DNA of 64,000 nucleotides from Ptychodera flava (lineage: Eukaryota > Hemichordata > Enteropneusta > Ptychoderidae), in NCBI RefSeq assembly GCF_041260155.1, contig NW_027248277.1, positions 3,942,501-4,006,500 on the forward strand. Reading direction: 5' to 3'. The translations under genes were made by a program, and so were the position numbers. The first letter of the stretch is position 1. The number at the start of each line of letters is the position of its first letter. This document shows, piece after piece, positions 34,996 through 47,040 of the stretch. The notes under the pieces were generated by a model. The model did no database searches, had not been told where the DNA came from, and saw nothing but the letters and a program-made list of their open reading frames with translations.

Positions 34996-36535
34996 CTATT
35001 ACCGCGTGGGCAACTTAGTTTTACTTGATTATGTTTCCAATAAAACATTGTTCAGATTTGTTAAACAGTTTTTTGCATCCCTATATTTATTGTCCAGCTT
35101 ACTTCAATGCCCTTTAGGTTATATAATAGGTCCAGCAAAAATCAGTAATCATCAATGTCTTGATTGCTTACTTTCAGAATGTTTGTAAACTTGTCCTCAA
35201 ATTTACAAAAATACTTACCAGCATTACCAGTTGCTGACCTGTTGGCAAAAGTTAATTCTCTTGGCAACTTATGTGGTAATTTTAGGAAGCTTCTAACCAC
35301 TCCTTTGCTGGAATCATGGTGAATATGTTACTGACTTCCCTCATTCTAAAACACTATAAGTAAAAATGGATGAAATAATTGAAATTGTCTGTAACACTGG
35401 CCCTTTCCAACTATGAATTGGTACTTTTTTGATTTTTCCCACTTTAACTCATTTACCCCTTTACTCAGCATCCATATTTGTCCAAAGGCCCCATGTTTAT
35501 GTGATTTGCCTGCCAGTTTGACCATAAATGGGCATGCAAATCTTGTGCTACAGCTAAATTTTAAGTTCAGATTTTATTAAATTGTGATGAATTTAGATAT
35601 TAAAGTTTCCTATTCAAGAATGCTTCTGCTAATTTTAGTAAAAAAAATCTTATAATGCTTATGATAGAGCTCAGAAGCCATTAACATTGCTATAAAAAAA
35701 CACAAGTTATTTGTGACGTAATAAAACATAGCTTAAAAATAAGCATAAGATATAATTACCAGCGACTCGAGGTCCTAGGGTTTGAAATGTTTTTTTAGGC
35801 GGACGAATATTGACTGTGCAGTTAATATATAGGACTTTGGCAATTTTGAATAATAAATATGTGAAAGATATGTTTGTAATGCGTATGAAGAGCAGATTTA
35901 GTTTAAAATAACGGCAATTACATTGTCACTGTCATGTATGATGTAGTTTACAACAGAAGCTAGAAAATGTGTGAATATCATTAAAATTCTAGTTTCAGAA
36001 TTTGTTGGTCCCGTACAAATCCTAAACACATTACAGATTTCATTACAGTTTGCAAATATCTAAGTTATGTCATCACCAGGGACTTTAATGTATGTAACGA
36101 CTTCTGATAGTTTTAAATAAATGAAGTCTAATGAATTTGAACTCTATTTGGCTCAGTCAAGATGTACAACATTTAAAAAAAACAAAGTGTCCATTATGGC
36201 GTGTTATGGATCTTCCTGTAAAAGTTGCCAAACTTTGTAGCAGGATGAATTTTCCTTGCTTCTTTGCTGTTCTAGGGACAATATGGTAAAAGCCAGGATA
36301 CATCAAAAACTACAAATATTGGATGATAAGTATTTATAAGTACCGGTATGTAGATACACACATTAGCATTTTGTGACTCTAATATGAATCAATTAGAGAT
36401 TGGAAAAAACTTCATTCCATTTCATTTTTTGTGAAACATGTATGACACTCATTGAAAGTTCCACAAAAATCATAATATAAAAGATTATTTACATATTTTC
36501 TATGTCTTCCTCTGGTAACATTTTCATTCCTCCAG
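34996..36535. other. Non-coding, probable 5' region or intron of the GT4-like gene
   Basis: AT-rich DNA without coding signal. Because the GT4 exon appears to start just after a splice acceptor (TTCATTCCTCCAG, ending at 36535), an upstream untranslated exon and promoter should lie in or beyond this stretch. I could not identify them. Confidence 0.4.
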
Positions 36536-38191
36536 AAAAATGGCAAATCCAGTCACTGAAGCACTTCTTGTATCAACATCATGGAATACAGCATCAGATG
36601 ACCTGACATCACAACCAACAAGAACACTGGTCAAAGATTTCTGTGAAAACACACTGAAATCTTATAAAGTTTCTAATCTCTACTGTACTGTCCTTGATGT
36701 TGAAGTTAGTGAAGACCAGAAAAAGATTCAGAGAGTGTTGGAGTTTCTCTGATCCCAGCTACAAGAAGTAAATGGTCAGATCCTCTAGAAGACCCACCTG
36801 CACCAACCTGGTTACTTAACCATTACACATACTACCCAGGGCTGAAGGAGCTGCAGCACATAAAACATGTGATCAACTTTTCTCCAAGACAAAGAATGCA
36901 GCAGCTGCAATACATGAAAATCTTTCCCTTCAGCTCATCTCCACCAACTTTCTCTACGAACTCCTCCTGGTGTCGTGTTTGCGTTTAACGCCTGGAGCAG
37001 ACATGCGTGTGGTCTGACTGGATACCACAGAGCTCTAATCCAGGATTTCTTGATAAGGAAGGCCAAATCAGGAGAATATCTCAAAGCATATTCTACTGTG
37101 GTTGATGTTGAACTCAGTGCAGATCAGATAAAAGATGCTGAGAAGTGTGGTGTTACCTTGATAAAAGCAGAAAGAAAGAACGGCGTTGATGAGAAGCCCA
37201 AACTAGAGTGGTTGATGTACCATGAGAGTCTCTACCCTGATCTACAAAAGTTACAGAATATCAAGTATGTGGTTGGGTATGCTCCAAAGACTGGATGGGC
37301 TGCTGTAGACATACAGAAGAAACTGTTCCCTGATGCAAAGCTAGTCTTGATCAACCATGTCTGTGTGGAAGAGAACTGTCTCTTGGTGAAGGACGAATTT
37401 TCAGATTTAGAACAGGAGATGTTACAGATGGCAAGTCATGCTGATCTACTGTTTTCCATTGGTCCTAATATACATGACTACTTCCAACATGCATACAGAG
37501 CTGTGATTGGTGGTAGGAAACTGTCTGATATCCCTCACAAAGAAATTCTTCCAAAACCTAGACAGCAATATTTTGACAATGAAGGACCAGACATTGATGT
37601 ATGAACATGAGTGGGCACAGCATATTAACATATGGTCAACTGAACACAGAGGAGGCTTGAAAAGATGTGAGTCAATAGCAGCTGCAATTGGATCTGCAGG
37701 AAAAAATATAAAGAATTTGGTAAAAAGCCACTTCGATGGAAGATACATGGAGTGTCTGAACAGGCATATAAGGCAACAAAGAACTTCCTAGTTGAAAAAC
37801 TTCAAAGTAGCCGTGCCATGCCAAAACCCTACAAACACGATTCGGCAAGACATTATTGCAATCTCTCTCCAACAGTCTGACCTTTGCCTTCCTCCATCAT
37901 GCTACACTGACTACAGTTTTGAAGGCTTGGAAGCAATGGCAGCTGGTCTACCAACAACAGTCCAGGATGATTCACACATTGCTGCCATGATTGATAGACA
38001 CTTTGAAGAACACAAGGATTACTGTGTTGTTGAAAATGACAAGGAAAAGCTTGCTTCTAAGATAATTGAAAATCTGACAAAAAACCATGTTGCTGTCCAG
38101 CAAGCAAAGCAGCTGAAAGAAGACTTAGCTGAGAGTGAGGCTGTGACAGAAAGTTTGGCCAAATTTGCTTCATCTTTGACTGATGAAGATG
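36536..38191 (+). CDS. GT4-like glycosyltransferase exon, frame-disrupted
   Basis: A large exon encoding a GT-B fold, GT4-family-like domain of about 550 residues. Start: ATG at 36540 right after an acceptor. Visible order: 'LLVSTSWNTAS' N-terminal strand; a VLDVEVSEDQKK piece; 'HYTYYPGLKELQHIKHVINFSPR'; a second internally similar piece with 'VVDVELSADQ', 'GVTLIKAE' and 'IKYVVGYAPKTGWAA'; 'LFPDAKLVLINHV'; 'ADLLFSIGP'; and the C-terminal GT4 signature 'YSFEGLEAMAAGLPTTV' near 37910. It ends at a good donor (GATG|GTAAGT), phase 1. The frame changes several times (about 36740, 36920, 37600, 37740 and 37790), so this copy may be a pseudogene. Similar domains occur next to NACHT or other immune domains in amphioxus and corals. 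The catalytic role is uncertain, since the fold may serve as a sensor or ligand-binding module. Confidence 0.7.
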
Positions 38192-38644
38192 GTAAGTTTT
38201 TCCTTATTTGACATCTTCTCATGCAAAGAATAGGGAAAAGCATTTGCACAATTATAATATCTCATATGAATATTATTACCTATTTGTCTTGCCATCAATG
38301 CACTTTGCAACTTTAACATTTACACAAATGCAGTATGAATAAACCTGACAAGTCACACCAGTAAACTAACCACACATAGTACACACCAATATCAAGCAGG
38401 CCTTGTAGATATGGGCATCTCTGCATCAACATAGTTAAACAGAGACTAGGTGAATTGATCAAAACAATCTAAAGACGTACTCTCATTTTGATAATTTTAG
38501 ATGGATTTGAAGGATGATATGTGTGACACGTTTCCTTCAAGACCATTTAATTCAAGCAGGAAATAAATCACTTTAAGGCAATACCTAAGGATTCAAGTAT
38601 CTAGACAATGGTTGATAAGGAAAATTTGTCAAATCCATGAAAAT

Positions 38645-39722
38645 AAGAGTTTTTAGCTCTCATTTGGTGTACCAAAGAGAGCTCATTCATTTGCATGTCA
38701 TTTACATGGCGTCTGTGTGTATGTATGTAAATATGTATGTATGTCTGTTAGTCCGTCAAGATCAAAAACTCCAAAACTACAGCAGCTACCAGCTTAGTAT
38801 TTGTTGTACAAGTGTACTAGGGATGGAGATGTGAATTTGTTCAAATGAACATGTCAGTGTCAAAAATATGCAAATGAGGTAAAAAAGGAAAAATCCTGCA
38901 AACTGCTAAAACAGTAACCATTGGTCAGATTGGTTGAAACTGGTATGTAGGTTCCTTTAGGTATTCTAAATTAGGTGTGTACAACTGTGGATGATATTTG
39001 TGTGTTTGTATTTTTGGGTAATTTTTTTCAGTTTTTAATAAAAAAAGTTTTTTTTTCTGAAACAGCTTGTCCGATTGCTTTGAAAATTGGTATCCATGTT
39101 TCTCGGGATGACCTCAGTCAAGTTTGTAAAAATTGTAGTGAATTTTTAGTATTTGTAATTTTGGGGCAATTTTCCCAATTTTTGGTCAATTTTTTTTTCT
39201 CAAAACCTGCTCATCTGATGCCTTTGGTATTTGGTATACAGGTTCATAAGGTTGATCAAAATGTGATGTATTCAAATTCTTATGAAATTTGGGATTTTGT
39301 ATTTTTGGGGCAATTTTGTCATTTTTGGTCAAAAAATGTATTTCTCAAAAACTGCTCATTTGATATCTTCGATGTTTGGTATACAGGTTTGTAGGGTTTA
39401 TCTTAATATGATATATTGAAATCAGGATGAAATCTGCAATTTTGTATTTTTGGGGCAATTTTTGCTATTTTGGTCAAAAAATTTGTTTCGCAAAATCTTT
39501 TTTAATAGCTTTGATATTAAGTAGAAATTTTCCTATGTATGATCTTAATTTAATATGTTCAATTATATCTTCTTCAATTACATATTTTTGCAGCTATATT
39601 TGCTATTTTGGTCTGGCTGACCTGAAGTGTGCTGTCAAAGATTTCCTCCTTCATCAACACATGTCGCAAAAAGTTATTTCTACATAACATAACATAAGGT
39701 GCTCTAGCTGCCAGGTTGCTTG
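38645..39722 (+). mobile_element. Array element H4 (Pearl/HINE-like)
   Basis: Begins after a T-run with a hairpin (AGCTCTC.TTTGGT / ACCAAA..GAGAGCT, 38653-38682), then GGCGTCTGTG and a short TGTA/TGTC tract. About six monomers of ~145 bp follow, with 'TTTTGTATTTTTGGGGCAAT' and 'TTTGGTATACAGGTT'. It ends with the family tail, CCTCCTTCATCAACACATGTC then CTGCCAGGTTGCTTG. It is in the GT4 gene intron, in the same orientation as the gene. Confidence 0.7.
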
Positions 39723-39988
39723 TTTTAATTTTTTTTAATTTGTTTTTTGTGTTTATATGAACAAAATTATTATTAAAATATTTGTGAAAAGATTTTCTGA
39801 TTTTTGGTGATTTTATACCTCCAGGAACAAAGAATTATGTGGTGATTTTGTGAGCATTTCATATGGTAAACTGTATTTGGTGTTAAAATGTGATGAAGGG
39901 CACAGTGGATAGATGGAATGTGATCAGGGTTATAATAGCTCTTACACTTCCTGTCATTTTATCTCTTTAAATAAACATTGTTGATATA
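39723..39988. other. Intronic, nothing recognised
   Basis: AT-rich, no recognised feature. Confidence 0.35.
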
Positions 39989-39989
39989 A

Positions 39990-40213
39990 AAGGGTGGACC
40001 ATTCGATATCCTGATGGGGGATCTGGAAGATTTTCAGAAAAAAAAGATTTCAAGCAACTGTCAGTGAAAAAACGAATCTGCCAGAAAAGGCTTGACTAAA
40101 AGAAAAAGGTGGAACAGTTAAGTGGAAAAAATACTGTACTGTGGATCAGGTTGAAAATAATGTTACCTCATTTTAATCTTCCAGACCCCCCCCATATCAA
40201 TTGGTCCACCCTT
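39990..40213. mobile_element. MITE-like element, 224 bp
   Basis: Ends are inverted repeats of ~35-40 bp, AAGGGTGGACCA...TCTGGAAGATT at the left and its reverse complement at the right. There is no coding capacity. No clear target duplication could be fixed. Confidence 0.6.
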
Positions 40214-42980
40214 AATGTCTTTGTGCACACAATTAACAGTGCTACGCATCTCAGGATTTGAAAGGAATAGTCAAGTTTGCCACATTTAAAATTCTAAAGT
40301 TGATTTCGATGTCATCATCCTTGTGACATATTGGTTTTATAGGTCATTCCAAAAGTGGATGCACAGTTGCACTGGAAGAAAACAATGTTTACTTTTCCCT
40401 GTAAGGTTTTGAGTTAATGGTTGCATGTTGAAATCTCTCTGTGTATCTGGTGTCATGGTGTATGAGCAAACTGTAACATTGGTTGCATGTTGTTAAGCAT
40501 TTCAGTCAAGGTTATCTGTTGTTCATGAAAATCAAGAAAAGGTAGCTATTTGCCTGTATTTGCCAACACATCAAACTGATATTCTTGGAGTCCCTGTGTA
40601 ATTGCAAAAGATTGAGAATTGCTGCACATTTTACCTGTGTATTTGTGGTAGATACATGTACATGCTCAACTGTAAAATAGTATTTGTTCAAACAAAGTCA
40701 GGATACTAAACTGCAACTGGGCGACAAACGTGAAAACTTGGTGAATAAATATTGGTCAGATTATCTTGGCAAGGCAGCTAACATACCATACTGTACAAAA
40801 AGTGTTGCATGGAAGTTGCTATGGGCGAATCTAAAAGAAGTTATGGTGTACAGGTCTTGTATACAACCAGTCTTTCATTTTCAAGATGCAGGACAATGTA
40901 AGTACCGTATTTCATGATAAGTAAGTGTCATCTGTATAGTCAGTAAACTTTGCTGCTTAATCCACCAAGGTCAGGTTACTAGTTACAAACTCGTAGAGCT
41001 GTGGATGAAATATGACAATTTGTGTGAAAAAATGTTCAAACTTTGATTTGAAAGGATTTTGTTTTTTTCCATTGTCATATTGTATATTTATGGAAATTGC
41101 TTGTCTGTGTAAGTCAAGTAATGGCTTCTACACAAATCCCTGGTTTGATGCTTTTAAAGTCGATTAGAATAGCTCTAAGGTGGTGGTAAAGGCTAGAGCG
41201 TCAGTTATAATCTTCAATAAAAGTATTAAAACATAAAAGTAGTCAACATTCTCTGTGGAATAAAAAAACTAGACATTTGGGGTCATAGGCATTGCAAGTT
41301 ATAGCCTGTTAAACTTCTGAAAAACTGACCAAATAAGAGGAAGTTGGGGAGTCCTTAGTGTATTAACTATGGGTAGAGGTCCCCTAGCTTTTAATAAAAT
41401 GTTTGAAAAGGGAAAGTCATTATTTGCTGTTTTTCAGGAAAGTTTGACAAGGCGGTGCTGGCATTCAGAGTGAGTGACTGCTATTGTAAATGCGTTTTTA
41501 CATTCTTTGAGTTTCAAAGAGGTGTCAAAAGTTAGATTAACCAAAAAGACTGCTCTGTGACTTCAAAAGAGGGGTGTAAATATGGCTTGTTTTTAACATT
41601 TTTGACAGAATAACAGTTTTCCTACATAAATTTATACCAATTTAATCCAACCTTTGAAATGAGATATGGACATGGAATTTTTACAGCCTATTAACAAGGT
41701 TACAGATAAGATTTCTACGGCATAATTTTCCTGTATTTAAAGTACTTTTTGAAAAAGCACATTTTGAAATTTGAAAGAATTTTTAATAATTTTTTGATAT
41801 GTAAACCCATGTAAAAGCATAAAAACAAATTGTATTTACAATCCTGCCGTACAAATCTTACTATTATAGTGTCAACATATTTATAACTAATTTGGTAATA
41901 TTAATACTATCCAATTATAATTAAATTCAAATATGTAAAAAATATGGAAAATTAAATTTTAATATTGATTGGTGTCATATTTCAAATCATGGCTACAATA
42001 CTAATTTTATATTCTTTGGAAAAAATATTAACTAAGGGAGTTATCCTGAAAATTTGAACTAAATATCTTGATTCTAACACTTGAAACTTGACATTAACTC
42101 TTAGAAAAGTATTTGTGCAAAAATAGCCTTTACCGCTACAGATGTACATATCTGATGCTTCAGGTTTTTTGCTATATGCTTGTGTTTGGAAATTTCCTCA
42201 TTTGTCTATGTCACTGCAATGCTTGTTTAACTAGGTGGCAGTTAGGGAAATACCATTATCATTTAGGTGTGGCAGCTTCATTAACAGTGGAAGGTGAGAA
42301 ATGCCCGTTGTTACCTTAGTCTTCGATTGTGCAACTACAGACTGTAGAGAGACCAAATATTGTCTACATATGATTAATTTTATGCATTCCAAATTTTAAA
42401 AGGGACACGTTTAGTTTGGTATGGCTGATTTTATCACTAGTTATGATGCACAAGGTTGCATGGTATCGTGTAAGTGAGTGTGATCAACAGTTGCAAATTG
42501 TTCAAATGCACTTGACTATAAATATCACAAGCTAAGGTAAATAGAAGTGTGTTGAATATCATGTGTATACACTCATTCTGGCTTGTCACATGTAACCAAA
42601 TGTGAGCAAAGTGTCATTGACGCTATTTTTGTTCATTTGTTGACCAACAGATTCAAAACCATGGAATTAATACCAAGCAGTCATGGAACATGTGACATCA
42701 TCGATATGCAGATTGGCACAACTTGTGTTTTGAAAAGATTGAGCCACTCCATTGCTCAAAATCCAAAGAAATTAACACAGTGATACTTGACATACTCCTT
42801 CACAGTCCCATGCATGGATTTGGTCAGCTGTGAAACAAACACTATGTTTTGAAATGGCAAAAATCTATTTTGTAATTCTTTACAATTTTAATCCTATTCC
42901 TGCCATATCTCAAAAATAATTGATAATTTTCTAAAACTAAGCTAAAATAATGTACCTAAATACACGATTATGTCAATTAA
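40214..42980. other. Intronic, nothing recognised
   Basis: AT-rich. A 32-bp exon-like stretch (41438-41469) with good splice sites was considered but its phase does not fit. Other open stretches are short and isolated. Confidence 0.35.
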
Positions 42981-43345
42981 TAAGTAACCACAAGTGCTAT
43001 GTCCTTTATATTTAGTAGGATGGGAGACCTTATGACAACACATGCTTTACCTCATTAATTATGCACATATCTAATTCTGGGCAAGCCAATAGAGCTGGAG
43101 GTCTGAATTTTGGCATACAGGGATTAATTAGCAATACATTTTTTTTAAATGTCACGTTACCTGGATGACCTTTGGCCTTGATTATACATATATATGCATA
43201 ACTCAGTAACCACAAGTTCTATACGCTTCAATTTTGATAGGATATTATACCTTAAGATGTCACATCTTGTACCTCATTTATTATGCACATATGTATTTCT
43301 TGGCTGGCCAATACAGCTAGAGGTCTGATTTTTTTCCCGATTTAG
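42981..43345. repeat. Two-copy degenerate tandem repeat, ~212-bp unit
   Basis: Copies at about 42981-43190 and 43195-43345 share AGTAACCACAAGT.CTAT, ACCTCATT.ATTATGCACATAT and GCCAATA.AGCT.GAGGTCTGA. Confidence 0.75.
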
Positions 43346-43889
43346 AACCATAACTTAGACGTGCCTCTTGTTTCAAATTGGGAGCAATGACATAGACCTA
43401 TGTGCCCATAGATCTGAACATATACACTCCAGTGATACTTCTTAATGACCACATTTCCTTGCCCCATCAAGACTAATACTCCTATTACAAGTGGGGACTA
43501 TGTCATTGCAATGACTTGTTTATCTTGGTGGTGTCAACAATTTTGCCAAATTTCATTTCAACAGACGTAAAATTAGCTGACATGAAAGCTTTTAAACATT
43601 TGCACAACCGCAGAAGGCGAGAGGGCCTAGAACACTGTAAATGGTAACGATTTTCACATGCAAAAGTGTGCATTTGGAGCACTACCAGCGTAAGCGAATG
43701 CGCGCACGTTGAATCCTTCGGTATTACATTAAAGATAATGTTGTAGTAATAAACACAAAGTATCTGAGAATGTAAATGTCATGTAGCATTGCATTCAATA
43801 ATTAAAAAACAAACAAATAATTACAGAATGCATTCCACTTTTTAGATACAGGCATCAATGCCAATTACATCACAAACTTGGGTCATACC
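43346..43889. other. Intronic, nothing recognised
   Basis: No supported gene or repeat. Confidence 0.35.
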
Positions 43890-44110
43890 ACAAGCCTTAC
43901 CTGTTTCTAGTGTGTGCCTATTACTTTACCCTAGCTATCCCTATATAGTATTTCAAAGAAAACAGTCTATATCTGTTAATTGCCCTCCTTAATCCCCTTC
44001 ATTAATTTGTTCTGCCGATCACTGACGCGAGGGCTTATCGCCCTGACCAAATAACTCGTTAGCAGCTCATAAGGTAGTAGACGGAAAGGGCTGAAACTCT
44101 CAGGGTTCGA
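43890..44110 (+). repeat. Outer inverted repeat, left arm (~220 bp)
   Basis: Reverse complement of 55160-55385 at roughly 95% identity by eye. It starts ACAAGCCTTACCTGT and ends AACTCTCAGGGT. The two arms bound an 11.5-kb interval with element C near its centre. It could be the terminal inverted repeat of a DNA transposon or the edge of an inverted duplication. Confidence 0.85.
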
Positions 44111-45539
44111 TTTCAAAAAATCTTCATTTTCGAAGGGTTAGGTGACGTAAATTTTCGAAAAAAGTCGGCATCAGCTTTTTACTTAAGCAAGCAAGAACAC
44201 TGACTAGTTATTTTCAGGATTCCAATGCCGAAGACGGAGTACAACGATCGACTGGTTCTACCAGTCGATGGCATGAGGATGGGAGTATATAACGCCGGAA
44301 GACGGAAGTTGCGACCTTATATGCTGGCTCATATCTTGTTTACGGGAGTTAGCAAATGGACAAATTGTAAACAAAATTTGCATACTTCCACAACAGCTTC
44401 GCTTAGTGTCAAGGTCGATTGATATACTATCAGTTAGTCTCCCAACTGTGTTTTAGTGCATTAAAATACTCCGGCATCAAAGTTGGGATGTTAAGTTCGT
44501 TCAAATTTCCCAGGCTTTTATTCGGTAGACGCAATTAAAACACTAATAAGCCACAAACACTAAAAACATCGTGTGAAGTAATTGCAGTGTTTGCCCCGTG
44601 TGTGCAAAGTCGGGTTGATAAAATCATGATTAAATCTAGTAAACATTTCTAAAAAACACGCATGTTTCTCGGATCGAAATGAATTCGTCTCTTTATGATT
44701 TGACCAAAGACAGACATAGTGGACGACCAGTTCCACTGCCAATGGTTTGACAGTGATGTCGGGCCTACTCGTGTCTGATCCGCAAAACAGAAAGGTCGCG
44801 TTGAGTTTTCTAGCAGCAGGCTCAAGTTGGCAACAAGTAAATTGCTTTGTAGAATTATCGTGAAGGAAAGCCAACGGGCGTGAGAATGAACACGAATAGA
44901 AAACCAATACTATCACTAGGAAATTCTCATGTCAATGAAAGCAACTCGGATCTACAAGTTACGCATTTGACATGCCTTCTTTTCGTTGTCGATGTTATGA
45001 AACACACAACTTTTTCTTTGATCTTTGCAAGTCCCCCACCTTTCTAAAATGTCAACTGTCTGATGTGACCCAAGTAAAATTATTGTAGCTGGAGAAATAT
45101 TTTGGTGAAAATACATTGATTTGTTTGAGATTTTGCTGTGACTTCATCGTGAATAAATGATTGGCAGCGTTCTTTGTGGCGATGGAATAACCACAATTTC
45201 GTGGTTAGTTGACACATTCAAAAACTTTCCTATTTTTAAAGTATGTCCGACAGGTGCACGTGATACACCACGAGAGAGAGAGAGGGGGAGAGAGAGGGGG
45301 GGAGATTGTATCCAAGAAGCAAACTATGCTTGTCTTTGTAGTGACTCTCTAGGTTTGTTATTTTTTGCCTGTTGTTTTTTCTTTTCTTTGCAATTTCGCT
45401 GGTTTAATTGCTTGTGTTACAGATTCGGTGACATTATTAGATCTTTGTGTTGCTCATTATGTTCCCTCCTTCGGATAAATGTAACGGAGATCTTTTTCGA
45501 ATCAAGTATTACCACAGGCGACCCAATAAGTACTACTGA
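44111..45539. other. Interval inside the inverted repeat; hairpin and GA-rich stretch
   Basis: Holds a 9-bp-stem hairpin (ATCGACTGG / CCAGTCGAT, 44247-44269), a GA-rich stretch at 45270-45305, and a segment (44260-44370) that is a weak direct copy of 45985-46080. No supported gene. Confidence 0.5.
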
Positions 45540-45775
45540 GTTTTTCAGTGTTTTCTCTATCATTTTCTCTTCTTTCATCATGCTCTGAATGATCGGAATA
45601 AATAAAATAAATGGTTTATAACATAACCTAGCCTCTGTAACTCTTTATTTATTTTACACTCCATTACAAGGACGTATATCTCTCATACACACATGCTGTA
45701 ATTAATTAGTCAACACAACTAATTATGCTAATCCGTGGACTTATCAGGGATTATACGGGTTGGTCAACATCGCGA
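45540..45775 (+). repeat. Inner inverted repeat, left arm
   Basis: Reverse complement of about 53830-54105, with a length difference. The best part contains ACAAGGACGTATATCTCTCA and AATTAGTCAACACAACTAAT. Confidence 0.85.
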
Positions 45776-46574
45776 AAGATAGGAATGGTTACTAAAACGG
45801 GAAGGTAAGAAGCTCTCCTGAAATGTGTCCAGAAATTACCAAATTGCGGCCAGTCATGACCATTTATCCAAAATCTACTGCAGCCAATGTATTTCGATGG
45901 CCGAGGGAGCCAGCTACTCTTATTTCAAACGTTTAAATGGTCGCGAACAGTGCAAACCCTGCCAGTGCCTTGCCTGCAGTTCATGGCATGAGGACGTCCG
46001 TAAAGCAGGAAGTCGGAAGTTGAAACCTTTGACCTTTACGTTGTTTATATGTGGGCAAACTTGTAAACATATTTCCCAGGGACAAGCCTGATTTTGACTA
46101 GGGTCAAAGTTCGTGTGGTTAAGCGTGGTTCTCTCAATCGGGTGGTGTTGCTAAGGTTTTGTCTACCCACCGTCCGTGGGTGGGGGGACGGTGGTCTGCC
46201 TAATGTCTGCTGTGCGTTCTCGATAATTTTGCTGTATTTTTCTCCACAAACATTGGAAATTCGTTTAAGTTTTAAGAAACATTTCGTTCATGTAAGGAAA
46301 TCATATAGCAAGTACTTCTTGCGCTGGTGCAAACTCTACGAAATATTATGCTATCAACGATGTTTTCCATGATAGTTTACAAGGTTTCTTGTCTAAATTC
46401 GCGAAAATCATCAAGAATATCTAAAAAATACTACACGTAATTATGACTACATTTTGTATGTGTAGAGGTGTTGTTTGCCGTTCCGAACGTATGTTCTACA
46501 CGTACGCGACGTATGGTTATCACTGATCAGCTGACGATGGAACGTAATTACGTGTAACTAAACTTCTCCATAAC
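45776..46574. other. Interval left of element C; GC-rich hairpin inside
   Basis: A CCACCGTCC / GGACGGTGG hairpin at 46167-46195 resembles the one at 6764-6811. Short similarities to the right flank (ACGTCCGTAAA) show that the inverted repeat continues in patches. No gene. Confidence 0.45.
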
Positions 46575-46672
46575 GATATGTTACCGGCAGACATGGAGAT
46601 AATAGCGAGTGAATAGAAATGACTGTGACTGGTTTAAAAAATTCACAGTGCTGGTAAAAATTCTCACAGGCT
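46575..46672 (+). repeat. ~95-bp direct repeat left of element C
   Basis: Direct copy of about 53310-53402 (CGATATGTTACCGG and GGTTTAAAAAATTCACAGTG shared), in the same orientation, unlike the surrounding inverted repeats. Confidence 0.75.
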
Positions 46673-46737
46673 TCTTAACGTAGTGGCCGACATCATCGGT
46701 GATGTCAGTTTGTGTTTTCGATGTTGCGAGGTCACCA

Positions 46738-46989
46738 TGTCGGGAACGAACTCTGAGCGCAGTAAAAGTATCAAACTATCTGTCAATCATTACGTTAGTA
46801 TTCACCTCCGGTCACGTGACTAAGAGTTATTAGGCTTTAGAACTTTCTAGTGTTCATGGCGTGCAGACGTGCGTTGTCTTGCAGCGCCTCGTTGTACTTG
46901 CACTGAAACCAGTCAATAAAGCTCACGTTCAAGTTCAACCAGGTTTACGTCTTCCCTCTCTATCCATCTCACGAACCTAATCACCCACA
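46738..46989 (+). repeat. Element C 5' LTR
   Basis: 252 bp, TGTCGGGAAC to CACCCACA, with AATAAA near its 3' part (46915-46920) and TCACGTGA in the 5' half. Confidence 0.95.
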
Positions 46990-47040
46990 TAAACTTTGGT
47001 GCCGAGACCAGGATAGAATTTGATTAGAAAAGGATAGACA

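Noticed and set aside
41438-41469. A 32-bp mini-exon with good acceptor and donor
   Set aside because: It would enter in phase 1 and leave in phase 0, which fits neither the repeat exon nor the 62605 exon.
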